Positions 22,209 through 31,245 of a stretch of DNA of 64,000 bases are shown here, piece after piece. Every line of letters begins with the position of its first letter. Positions within the stretch are counted from its first letter, which is position 1. A program made the translations under genes and the position numbers. The notes below the pieces were generated by a model. The model was not told where the DNA came from and did not search any database. It saw only the letters and a program-made list of their open reading frames with translations. This DNA comes from Ignavibacteriales bacterium (GTDB lineage: Bacteria > Bacteroidota > Ignavibacteria > Ignavibacteriales > Melioribacteraceae): NCBI GenBank assembly GCA_020635285.1, contig JACKAB010000006.1:557501-621500 (forward strand), given 5' to 3'.

Positions 22209-24886
22209 ATGAAAAAACGCATCACAAAATTCGGTTTATTATATTTATTATTAGGACTGTTTGTCTCGGTTTCGGCACAAACTCCTGTTGACTGGGACAG
22301 AGTTCCTGAAGAAGTTAGAAATACAAATGCCTTTAAAAGATTAGAATGGTTCTACAGAACAAGAGAAGATTCACGTGGTGTCTTTCCTAAAAACTTTATC
22401 CAAGAGCAAAAAGTTAAAGAATTGGGTAAAATTAAAACTTATGTCCAAAAGGGCAATAAAATTCAAACTACCTCTGATCATTGGGCAAATATTGGACCAA
22501 AAGCAATTGATATGACTAGTAGTTTTATACCATATTGGGGAAGCGTTAGCGGTAGAGTAAGAGGTGTTGCTGTGCACCCCACCAACCCAGACATAGTTTA
22601 TATTGGAGCTGCGGCTGGCGGTATTTGGAAAACAACTGATGGGGGAACAAGTTGGACAGATATGAGCGGCGATTTAAACTTATTAACATTCGGTGCAATT
22701 GCGATTGATCCGAATAATACAAACACTGTTTATGCAGGAACAGGAGAATCTGCAGGAGGTTTTAATACAACGTTTTTTGAAGGAGATGGTTTGTATAAAA
22801 CAACAGATGGTGGAGTTAGCTGGACACATATTACGAATGGGTTTGGCTCAAATACACAATTTAGTGATATTGAAGTAAGTCCGCACAATTCAAATATTAT
22901 TCTTGCAGGTTTAGGTTCAGCAAACTGGAATATCGGGAGTCAAGTTAATGAAGGAGTTTGGCGAAGCGCCGATGCAGGTTTAACATGGACAAGAGTAAGT
23001 ACTAGCACAGACGCATTTGATGTTGCATTTGACCCTACTACAAGTTCAACTAAAGCTTATGCAGCTTCTGCTAGTTCTACAGGCGGTTTTTTGATTTCAA
23101 ACGATGCAGGTGCTACTTGGACACAAAGTAATACTGGTTTACCAACACCATCAACTTTAAAAAGAATTCAATTTTCAATATCTATGTCCTCTCCGGGAAC
23201 AATTTATTCAATTGTTTATCCTGGAGGTGGCGCATTTGATGTTTATAAATCAACCAATTTTGGAGCTTCTTGGTCGCATCTTACTCCACTTGCAGGCGAT
23301 GCTAATCAAGGCTGGTATGATCTGTGTGTTGCTGTTAATCCTTCAGATCCCAACACTGTTTTTTTGGGAATGCACAAATAGCCAAAACCACTAATGGGTC
23401 AACAATTTCACTTGTTTTACAAACACCATCAGGGAAACGGTGCCTATTGGGACACTCCAACTCACACTGATATTCATAAAATTGTATATGCGCCTTCAAA
23501 TGCAAATATAATGTATCTTGGCTGTGATGGCGGTATTTACAAATCAACAGATGGTGGTACAACTTGGATTAATAAAAATAATGATATAAATACACTTCAA
23601 TTTTATAATGTTGCCTCTGATCCAGAAACGAAAATATTTTATTTGGTGGGGCTCAAGATAATGGAAATTTCAGCACTTCTGATAAAGGTGCAACTGATTG
23701 GGTTTTGAAACCAGTGGCGATGGGATGGAATGTTTTGTTGATTGGAATAATTCAAGTAATATTTTCATGAGTACTCAAAATGGTAGTTTATTAAGAAGTA
23801 TTAATGGGGGTTGAGTTGGCTTAGTGCCCTTACTTTATCATATTCACCTGCATGGACAGCACCTTATTGGCAGCATCCTTCTAATTCTACTTATATTTAT
23901 GCAGCTGATAAATACATAAGAAGATCAACTAATTCCGGTGCGTCATGGGGTTATATATCATCAGCTTTTGCGAATACTATTACATCGGTTGCACATTCCA
24001 CAGCTAATACGAATAAAATGATGGCAGTCGGAAGTTATTATGATACAACTCCGCAAATTTCAATTTCAGCTGATGAGGGTGGTTCTTGGACTGATATTAC
24101 AACGAATATAACGGCTAGCTTTACGGCAACAAGTATTCAAAAAGTTGCTGCTGATCCAAGTGCTGAAAATACTTTCTATCTTTGTCGTGTTTCTTACGGT
24201 GTTGGCCAAGTATTAAAACTACTGATTTTGGTACAACTTGGACTGACATTAGCGGAAATTTACCAAAAATTTCTCATAACGATTTATTCGTTGATCCTGC
24301 AAATACAAACCATCTGTACGTTGCCAATGATTTTGGAGTTTATTGGTCAAATGATGGTGGAACAGTCTGGAATAAATTAAGTAATGGAATGCCTTTTGTT
24401 CCTGTATTAGACTTTGATTTTTATGTAAATGGTTCAACTCGTTTGATACGTGCAGCATCTCATGGGCGTGAGTTTTTGAATTACAAATAGACACACCTCT
24501 TGAAAAAGTTTATGTTGATCTAAAAGTTATGTTAGAAGGTGCTTATTCAGGTCCTAATATGAGTACTGCAATTGCAGGGTTGTTCCAAATAATCAGCCCT
24601 ATAATGTTGCTCCATGGAATTATGCTGGAACGGAAACGGCTTCTATTTCTCCGGAAGTGATATAGTTGATTGGGTTTTAGTTGAATTGAGAACTGGCGGA
24701 ACACCAGCCACAGCAACAAATATTGTTGAAACTAAAGCGGCTTTATTGAAGCAGGATGGAACTATTGTAGATGCTGATGGAATTACAAACTTAAATTTTA
24801 GTGTTGCAGCAGGCAACTATTACATTGTAATTTATCATAGAAATCATTTGCCGATTATGTCTCCCACTGAAATAACATTAAACTAA
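22209..24886 (+). CDS. Secreted sortilin/BNR-repeat beta-propeller protein with C-terminal LEGPY/HRNHL module (frameshifted)
   Basis: A signal peptide (LLYLLLGLFVSVSAQ) is followed by a ~70-residue lead and then many VPS10/BNR-type propeller blades: GRVRGVAVHPTNPDIVYIG, GGIWKTTDGGTSWTDMSG, AIAIDPNNTNTVYAGTGE, GLYKTTDGGVSWTHI, RRSTNSGASWGYIS. Such ten-bladed folds occur in sortilins, xyloglucanases and many uncharacterised T9SS cargo proteins; no catalytic acids are evident to me. Single-base breaks lie near 23372, 23640, 23705, 23812, 24205, 24478 and 24583, and the frames rejoin. The C terminus is the shared module (VMLEGAYSGPNMSTAIA, VDWVLVELRTGGTPA, ALLKQDGTIVDADG, IVIYHRNHLPIMS). About 890 aa. 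No canonical T9SS tail follows the module. Confidence 0.82.
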
Positions 24887-24905
24887 TCTATATTTAACTC
24901 AACCT

Positions 24906-24951
24906 TTTATCGCTCTTTTGATTTTTATACAAAGATCATGAGAGCGATAAA
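24906..24951 (+). terminator. Long hairpin after BNR-propeller gene
   Basis: TTTATCGCTCT (24906-24916) pairs perfectly with AGAGCGATAAA (24941-24951) around a 24-base loop, 20 bases after the stop. The tail is AT-rich but lacks a clean T run. Probably a terminator. Confidence 0.55.
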
Positions 24952-25113
24952 TTTTAATAAGCAATTCTTTTCAATAACCAGTTTTCTTATTTTCTCTTAT
25001 CAACTAGTATTTGATAGAAATATAATTTATAGCACATTCCAAAAAATGAATTTGTTGTACTATATTATCTTAGAGGCATTGAGACAAAACTATAACAAGA
25101 CAATTTGAGACTT

Positions 25114-25263
25114 ATGAAAAATAAAAATACTATGCATAATAAAAAGTTAAGCGAAGAAGATTTGGAAGACTTGGTTTCCGGCAAGAAAAGGAATTTGAAC
25201 CATAACATTTTTTTTATGACTTTATATTTAGTACTTGTAGTTTTATCACTATTCATATTCTAA
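25114..25263 (+). CDS. Small C-tail-anchored membrane protein (49 aa)
   Basis: ATG at 25114, stop TAA 25261-25263. A charged N-terminal half (KNKNTMHNKKLSEEDLEDL, then SGKKRN) leads into a hydrophobic end (FFMTLYLVLVVLSLFIF) that reaches the last residue. No strong Shine-Dalgarno is visible; TTTGAGA lies upstream. Same plan as 21744 and 31069. It stands alone between the propeller gene and the PorV-like gene. Function unknown; I rely on the charge and hydrophobicity layout rather than on homology. Confidence 0.6.
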   Translation: MKNKNTMHNKKLSEEDLEDLVSGKKRNLNHNIFFMTLYLVLVVLSLFIF

Positions 25264-25457
25264 TTTTGCAATAGTTTTTAAACCTTTCAAATAATAGTAA
25301 TCTCTATTTCTTCATGATTTATTGCTCTATTATTCACCTCAAATTTTCTTATATTTAATCTGCTATTGAAAAATAATTGACCTTGATTTTTACACATTAT
25401 TTCTGTTTTTTCAGTTAATTCTTTCGATAATTAATTGTAATTATTTAAGTGAACTTT

Positions 25458-26519
25458 ATGCAAAAATATTCTATAAAAATATTCATTCTACTTTTAACTT
25501 TTTCATCAATTCAATTTTCCCAAACAGAGATTGGAAAGTATGCCGGTGAGTTTTTATCGCTTGGAGTTGGCGGCAGAGCTTTAGGCATGGGCGGCGCAAA
25601 TGTTGCAGTTGCCAACGATGTAACTGCCGGATATTGGAACCCCGCCGGATTGGCAAGAATGGATTACCCGCAAATTTCTTTAATGCACGAAGAACATTTT
25701 GGAAGTTTAGTAAATTATAATTACGGTGCAGTTGCAATTCCATACGGTACAGATATGAGTTTTGGAATCAGTGCAATCCGTTTAAGTATTGATGGAATTT
25801 CGGATACTCGTAATGCCGGATTTGATAGAGAAACCGGAGAATCAATAAATCTACTCGATCCAAATTGGCAAATACTTCATCCCAATTGGGGTTTGGATAA
25901 ATCTAAAATAACCGATTTCAGCAATACAGATTGGGCATTCTTTTTAACATTCGCAAAACGCCAATCAGATAAATTTTATTGGGGCGCAAATGTAAAATTT
26001 ATTAGAAGAGATATTGCAGAGTTTGGTGCAACAGGCATTGGCTTTGATGTTGGAGCTGTTTACATGCCTTATGAAAATTTTTCGGTCGGTGCAAACTTGA
26101 TGGATGTTACAACAACCTTACTTGCATGGGATAACGGAAGAAACGAATTAATTTCTCCAACTGCAAAAATTGGAACAGCTTACATGTTTGAATTTCTCGG
26201 CGGACAAATTACTCCCGCTGTTGATTTTGATGTAAGATTTGAAAACAGACAATTTGCATCACAGTTTAATTTAGGTCCAGTTAGTTTTGATACGCGTTTA
26301 GGTTTAGAATATAGTTTTAAAAATATTATTGCTTTCAGAGGCGGTTACAACGATGTAAAACAATTTACAATCGGTGCTGGTGTAAAACTTCCAAAGCTTA
26401 ATATTGATTATACATTTGCCACTTTTAACGAAACAAAAGCAAACGGACTTCCAGATACACATCGCATATCTTTAATTTTAACATTAGAAGAACCAAAGTT
26501 CTTAAGAAAATCTGAATAA
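25458..26519 (+). CDS. PorV/PorQ-family outer-membrane beta-barrel protein
   Basis: I chose ATG 25458 over the in-frame GTG at 25449 because it gives a clean signal peptide (MQKYSIKIFILLLTFSSIQF). Mature residues begin KYAGEFLSLGVGGRALGMGG and NVAVANDVTAGYWNPAGLAR, the signature of the PorV/PorQ (UPF0164, FadL-like) family, followed by alternating beta-barrel strands and a strand-like LTLEEPKFL near the C terminus (353 aa). Family knowledge: PorV is the shuttle that delivers T9SS cargo to the attachment complex, PorQ belongs to the same attachment machinery, and Ignavibacteria carry many paralogues. Its place beside genes for secreted proteins fits such a role, but which paralogue it is cannot be told. 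Confidence 0.85.
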   Translation: MQKYSIKIFILLLTFSSIQFSQTEIGKYAGEFLSLGVGGRALGMGGANVAVANDVTAGYWNPAGLARMDYPQISLMHEEHFGSLVNYNYGAVAIPYGTDMSFGISAIRLSIDGISDTRNAGFDRETGESINLLDPNWQILHPNWGLDKSKITDFSNTDWAFFLTFAKRQSDKFYWGANVKFIRRDIAEFGATGIGFDVGAVYMPYENFSVGANLMDVTTTLLAWDNGRNELISPTAKIGTAYMFEFLGGQITPAVDFDVRFENRQFASQFNLGPVSFDTRLGLEYSFKNIIAFRGGYNDVKQFTIGAGVKLPKLNIDYTFATFNETKANGLPDTHRISLILTLEEPKFLRKSE

Positions 26520-26526
26520 CAAAAAA

Positions 26527-26574
26527 TTCCTTTGTATTCTAAGTGAATTTTCCTTTGTGTGCTTTGTGGTTAAA
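26527..26574. repeat. Intergenic CTTTGTG-type repeat
   Basis: Contains CCTTTGTATTC and TTCCTTTGTGTGCTTTGTGG followed by TTAAA. Tandem CTTTGTG words of this kind are common in intergenic DNA of Bacteroidota-like genomes (general knowledge). It sits right after the PorV stop. Confidence 0.4.
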
Positions 26575-26615
26575 TGTTTTTGAAAAACAATAACTTATTA
26601 AAAACTAGATTTCCG

Positions 26616-26659
26616 ATTAAAGTATCTTGCCATTCGGCAGACAAGTTCGGAAATGACAG
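26616..26659 (+). repeat. Dispersed intergenic repeat, copy A
   Basis: This element matches the reverse complement of 54140-54180 over about 41 bp with around five differences. The core CCATTCGGCAGA and the following AAGTTCGGAA are identical in both copies. Confidence 0.7.
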
Positions 26660-26745
26660 AAAGATAGTGAGTTTCAATTCTAACCAATTTCTTCTTTTTC
26701 ATTTTTTTTTAGTATAATTACAAACACTAATATTTTAATAAAAAG

Positions 26746-27323
26746 ATGAAACAAATTATATTCATTCTCATATCAATAGTCATTTTCACAGCTTGTTCAA
26801 GTTCTGAAGAAACAACTAAGAAAGAAATTACATCAGAAGTTTCAGAAAATACCATTGTCTCTCAATCCGGAAAACTTTTGGTTAAATTACCAAGCGGATG
26901 GACTAACACATTAGATAATACTGAGACTGTTTTTGATATTTGGCTTGTTAGTCCGGCAAATAATGCTGTAATCGGTTTCACTCCTTTTCAATAAATAACA
27001 AACAAGTTGAAGATATTGATAATGATGAAGACGCGATCAAACTCTTAACAAAATTTGCACGGGAAAGTAAAAAAAAATAGAGACGCTGATTTTTAAACGA
27101 AGATGAAGAAATTATAATTGCTGAAATAAATGGATTTATGGCAACTAATCTAAAATATGAAATTGATGGGAAATTTTTTAACTCAATAATTTTTGGAAAA
27201 GATAAAGTTTATTATGAATGTTTATCATATTTCAGCAATAAATATGAAGCAGAAGAAGATGAATATGAAAAACTATTTTCACTTCAAAAACTTGTTATTG
27301 AATCCGCGCGATTAAAAAACTGA
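26746..27323 (+). CDS. Lipoprotein of unknown function (frameshifted)
   Basis: ATG at 26746. A short signal with lipobox (ISIVIFTACSSSEE) marks a lipoprotein with Cys near residue 17. The body reads KLLVKLPSGWTNTLDNTET and FDIWLVSPANNAVIGFTPF. Breaks near 26990 and 27075-27090, the latter in an A run, separate this from INGFMATNLKYEIDGKFF and IIFGKDKVYYECLSYFSNKY, ending at 27323 (about 190 aa). The 'PSGW...VFGKDKVYYECLSY' pattern resembles PsbP/DUF-type small lipoproteins that read a transient load, but I do not assign a family. It is convergent with the TetR gene, overlapping it by 12 bases. Confidence 0.65.
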
Positions 27324-27918
27324 TCTTTTAGAACTTTCCCAAATAAATTCTGAATGTAATTCTAATTCCTTGGCATATTTATAATTATTATTTTCCAAAC
27401 TTATTAATTTCAACTCAATTAAAAAGAGCGGACTTACAAATTCATTACTAAGTAATTCAACATTCATCTTTTTTAAGAAATTATGATTCATCATTTCTGT
27501 AAAAATAAACGTGCAGAGTTTTCTAAAATCATCTAAGTAAGCATCAATTGTGTAAAGACTCTTTTCCAATTTTATGCTATTCAAATTTAGCAATATCTTT
27601 ATGAACATTCGTTCGTTTTCTAGATTCCAGAACTCTAATATATTTTTAGAAAGCATTGAAAAAAAACTTTTGCGGTTTGGAAAGATTATTTATTAAATCA
27701 TCTGTGAGAATTATTGTCCCAAAATTTCTGCTGCTAAACTCATTTACAATTTCTTTTAATATTTCCTCCTTAGAGAAAAAATGATTATAAATTGCACTTT
27801 CACGCTTGTTTACAGCTTTTGCAATTTCCCTAACTGAAGCCCCATGATAACTTTTTTCTGCAAATAACTTAAGAGATTCTTTTAGTATTTGTGATTTGGT
27901 ATTATTTGTTTCTTCCAT
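27312..27918 (-). CDS. TetR/AcrR-family transcriptional regulator (frameshifted)
   Basis: N-terminal TetR helix-turn-helix: ILKESLKLFAEKSYHGASVR, then EIAKAVNKRESAIYNHFFSK, matching the family's 'G...TxxxIAxxAGvsxgxlYxHFxsKeeL' pattern. One break in an A/T run near 27655 splits the DNA-binding part from the all-helical ligand domain (MLSKNILEFWNLENERMFI and on). About 202 aa in all, normal for the family. The ligand is unknown. Regulation by itself is plausible, as a partial palindrome lies just upstream. No efflux pump or enzyme gene is adjacent, so its target is unclear. Confidence 0.85.
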
Positions 27919-27933
27919 TTAGCAACTCATTTT

Positions 27934-27950
27934 ATGAACGAACGTTAATA
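27934..27950. promoter_or_regulatory. Candidate TetR operator
   Basis: ATGAACGAACGTTAATA contains the palindromic core AACGTT and one full half-site ACGAACGT, 16 bp upstream of the tetR start. Partial symmetry only; autoregulation is inferred. Confidence 0.3.
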
Positions 27951-28029
27951 TAAAAATAAGTTTATTAAATAAAAATAGAATATGGATATTAAAATATAAG
28001 GGGAAACGTTAAAATGGAGTTTTTACTAA

Positions 28030-28084
28030 AAACCTTCGGGCTCCCTCCCAGAAAAATTGGCGGGCAATAAAACCTCGAAGGTTT
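28030..28084 (-). terminator. Terminator-like hairpin downstream of valS
   Basis: AAACCTTCG (28030-28038) pairs with CGAAGGTTT (28076-28084), and on the minus strand the second arm runs into a short T tract. It lies 17 bases beyond the valS stop and ahead of the tetR start. A smaller hairpin AAACCT-CGA-AGGTTT nests at its right end. Confidence 0.5.
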
Positions 28085-28100
28085 AGTAGAATTTAATTTA

Positions 28101-30705
28101 TCAAGATAAATCAGTTAATAATTTATTAAGTTTTTCAATAGAACTTTCCCAATCACTTTTTTTGTTCTTCTTTTTCGATTACTTCTGCTGGGGCATTATT
28201 TACAAATTTTTCATTTTCTAATTTTTTAGTGACTCCAACTAATGCGCCTTCTAATCTTTTAATTTCTTTCTGTAATCTGTCTTTCTCAACTTCTAAATCA
28301 ATCACACCTTCAAGCGGAATATAAATTTCGCAATTTTTAATTACAGATGATGCACTCGCTTTTGGTTTTTCAATATCATTACCAAATTTTAGATCATCAA
28401 TTCTTCCAAGTGATTTAATATATTTTATTTGATCATCAGCTAAATTATCTGTCTTTAAAATTACTTTCATTTTCTTTGAGGGCGGAATATTCATTTCTCC
28501 GCGAATATTTCTGATACTTGCTATTATATTTTGAGTGAATTCCATTTTATCTTCAGCTTCTGTAGAAATTTTGGTTGAATCATATTTTGGAAAATCAGCA
28601 ATTGAAATACTTTCTCCATCTTTTCTTTCAGCAGTTAAATTCCAAATTTCTTCTGAAATATAAGGCATAAATGGATGAATCATTTTAAGCATATTATCAA
28701 AATGTAAATTGCTCTGGTTAAAGCAGCCGATTTAATTTCTTCATCATCTGAGTAAAGTTTGTTTTTAATGAGCTCAACATACCAATCGCAGAAATCATTC
28801 CACACATAACTATACAAAACTTTTAGATGCGGTATTTATTTCAAACTTATCTAGAGCTGTTTCGTAGTTTTTTTAAGGAATTCTGAAATTTAGAATCAAT
28901 CCATTCATCAACAAAATCAATATGTTTATCAACTAAGTTTTTATCTAACTTTATTTGTTCAGCATTCATCAATAGAAATCTTCCGGCATTCCAAATTTAT
29001 TGGCAAAATTTCTACCAATTTCAGTTTTTTCTGTGCTGAATAAAACATCTTGACCTAAAGGAGCAATATAATTTATTGTAAACCTAAGTGCATCGGCTCC
29101 ATATTCAGAAATAACATCAAGTGGATCTGGAGAATTTCCGAGAGATTTACTCATTTTCCTTCCTGCTCATCTCTAATTATACTGGTGAAATAAACATCCT
29201 TAAATGGAATTTCATTCATAAATTTCATTCCAGCCATAATCATTCGCGCAACCCAAAAGAAAAAATTATATCGGGACCGGTAACTAATAAATCGGTTGGA
29301 TAATAATATTTTTGCTCTTCCTCAGAAGTAAAAACATCTTGTGCCCAAAGCCAGCTGGATGCCCATGTATCCAATACATCTTCGTCTTGAGTCCAATTTT
29401 CAATATCTTCGGGCGGATTTACATTACAGTAAATTTCCTTTGTGGATTTATTGTACCAAACCGAATTCGATGACCCCACCAAAGCTGCCGGGAAATACAC
29501 CAATCTCTAATATTATCCATCCAATGCTCATAAGTTTTTACCCAATGATTTGGATGAAAATTTACTTTATTATCTTTAACAACTTCCAAAGCAGATTTTG
29601 CGAATTCATCCATTTTAAGGAACCATTGTTCGCTTAAATATGGCTCAATCGGAACTCCGCCTCTTTCTGAGTAACCAATATTGTTTGTATAATCTTCTGT
29701 TTTATCAAGAAGTTCTAATTTTTCAAATTCAGCTACAACCAATTTTCTTACTTCATATCTATCTTTATTTTGAAATGCTTCGGGCACGTTTTCATTTGTG
29801 CTGGCATCTTCATTAAAAATGTTTATCATTTCTAAATTATGACGCTGAGCCATTTCATAATCGTTAACATCATGAGCCGGAGTAATTTTTACCGCGCCAG
29901 TTCCAAATTCCATATCAACATAATCATCAGCAAAAATTGGGATTTCTCTATTTACAATTGGGAGTTTTACTTTTTTACCAATTAAGTGTTTGTATCTTTC
30001 ATCATTTGGATTAACTGCAACACCGGTATCACCCAGCATTGTTTCCGGACGTGTTGTTGCAACAATTAAAAATTCATTACTTTCAACAATAGGGTACTTG
30101 AAATGCCAAAGTTTTCCATTACTGCTTCTGAAAATAACTTCTTCATCAGAAATAGCGGATTTTGAAGCCGGGCACCAATTTACCATTCTATAACCGCGAT
30201 AAATTAAACCTTCATTATAAAGTTTTACAAACGTTTCAATCACTTTTTTATAATAATGATCGTCCATTGTAAAACGCTCACGTTCCCAATCACAGCTTAC
30301 ACCAAGTTTTCGTAACTGTTTTGTAATTATTCCGCCATATTTTTCTTTCCAAACATAACAATGCTTTAAAAATTCATCTCGGCCAATTTTATCTTTATCA
30401 ATTCCCTGCTCTTTCAAATAATTAACAACCTTTGTCTCTGTCGCAATTGATGCATGATCAGTACCAGGAACCCAAAGTGCGTTAAATCCTTTCATTCTTT
30501 TATAGCGAATGTAAACATCTTGAATTGTATTATTTAAGATGTGTCCCATTGTTAGCATACCCGTAATATTAGGCGGAGGAATTACAATTGTATATGGCGT
30601 TTTTGTTTCGTCAATTTCAGAATGAAAAAGATTATGAGTTTCCCAATATTTATACCACTTGTCTTCCACTTCATTTGGCTTATAGGTCTTTGAAATTTCG
30701 TTCAT
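28101..30705 (-). CDS. valS: Valyl-tRNA synthetase (multiply frameshifted)
   Basis: Class I aminoacyl-tRNA synthetase that charges tRNA-Val. The start at 30705 (MNEISKTYKPNEVEDKWYKY) fits the family better than the frame's first ATG at 30750. Visible: PPPNITGMLTMGHILN (HIGH-type ATP site), WVPGTDHASIATE, the editing-domain stretch TRPETMLGDTGVAVNP, WCISRQLWWGHRIP, DVLDTWASSWLW, LLVTGPDI, KMSKSLGNSPDPLD (KMSKS loop), anticodon-binding helices (HPFMPYISEEIWN) and a C-terminal coiled-coil arm (DLEVEKDRLQKEIKRLEGAL). At least five one-base breaks (about 29455, 29255, 29155, 28990, 28860-28700 region, 28160) interrupt it, yet every motif is kept and the length (~868 aa) is normal. An essential single-copy gene in this state argues for sequence error. 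Confidence 0.93.
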
Positions 30706-31068
30706 ATCATGCACATTTTTTTTGTTGGAATAATAAAATTTAAGAGGCAAATATAATTATAAATCGGTTAAGTTATTTTGAGAAATGAGTCAAGTTTTTC
30801 ATCAAAAAACAATTTTACTAAAGCCATACTCTTACAAAAACCTAAAACTTTAATTTTTCTCAAAATAATTTAAAATCCTTATAAAATAAATTTCGAATCT
30901 ATTTCCATTTTGAAGAAAAAACAACTGTTTGTCTCAAATTGATAAGACATGTTTCAATTAAGTTGAGGTCAATCACCATACTGCGTTTTGAGCTTATTTT
31001 GTTTACTCAACATCCTAAACTATCAAAAAGACATGCCGATAGTATATTAAAAGTTTAGGAGAAATTAA
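30706..31068. other. Divergent intergenic region
   Basis: 363 bases between valS (leftward) and a small membrane protein gene (rightward). No gene supported. It must hold both promoters; I see no clear operator. An AGGAG ribosome site at 31057-31061 serves the small gene. Confidence 0.4.
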
Positions 31069-31242
31069 ATGAAAGCTCAAGTATTAACAAATATCGCAGA
31101 ATTTAACAAAGCAATCTCTGTTGAAAAAGTTAAATCAACAACTTTTACAGAAGAATTATTAAATACAAATAAATTGAAATACAACCTAGGTTTAACATAT
31201 TTTGCGGCTGTAACAGTTTTGTTTGTTACTTTGTTTTTATAA
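31069..31242 (+). CDS. Small C-tail-anchored membrane protein (57 aa)
   Basis: ATG at 31069 with AGGAG seven bases upstream, stop TAA 31240-31242. The head (MKAQVLTNIAEFNKAISVEK, then VKSTTFTEELLNTNKLKYN) is hydrophilic. The end (LGLTYFAAVTVLFVTLFL) is a membrane segment reaching the last residue. Good ribosome site and clean frame make it a real gene. It ends 3 bases before the convergent WecA-like gene ends. No family recognised; the layout matches 21744 and 25114. Confidence 0.7.
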   Translation: MKAQVLTNIAEFNKAISVEKVKSTTFTEELLNTNKLKYNLGLTYFAAVTVLFVTLFL

Positions 31243-31245
31243 AAT

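Noticed and set aside
28017..28071. Tiny frame MEFLLKTFGLPPRKIGGQ with GGGG upstream
   Set aside because: Too short, no homologous look, and it lies inside the hairpin that probably ends valS.
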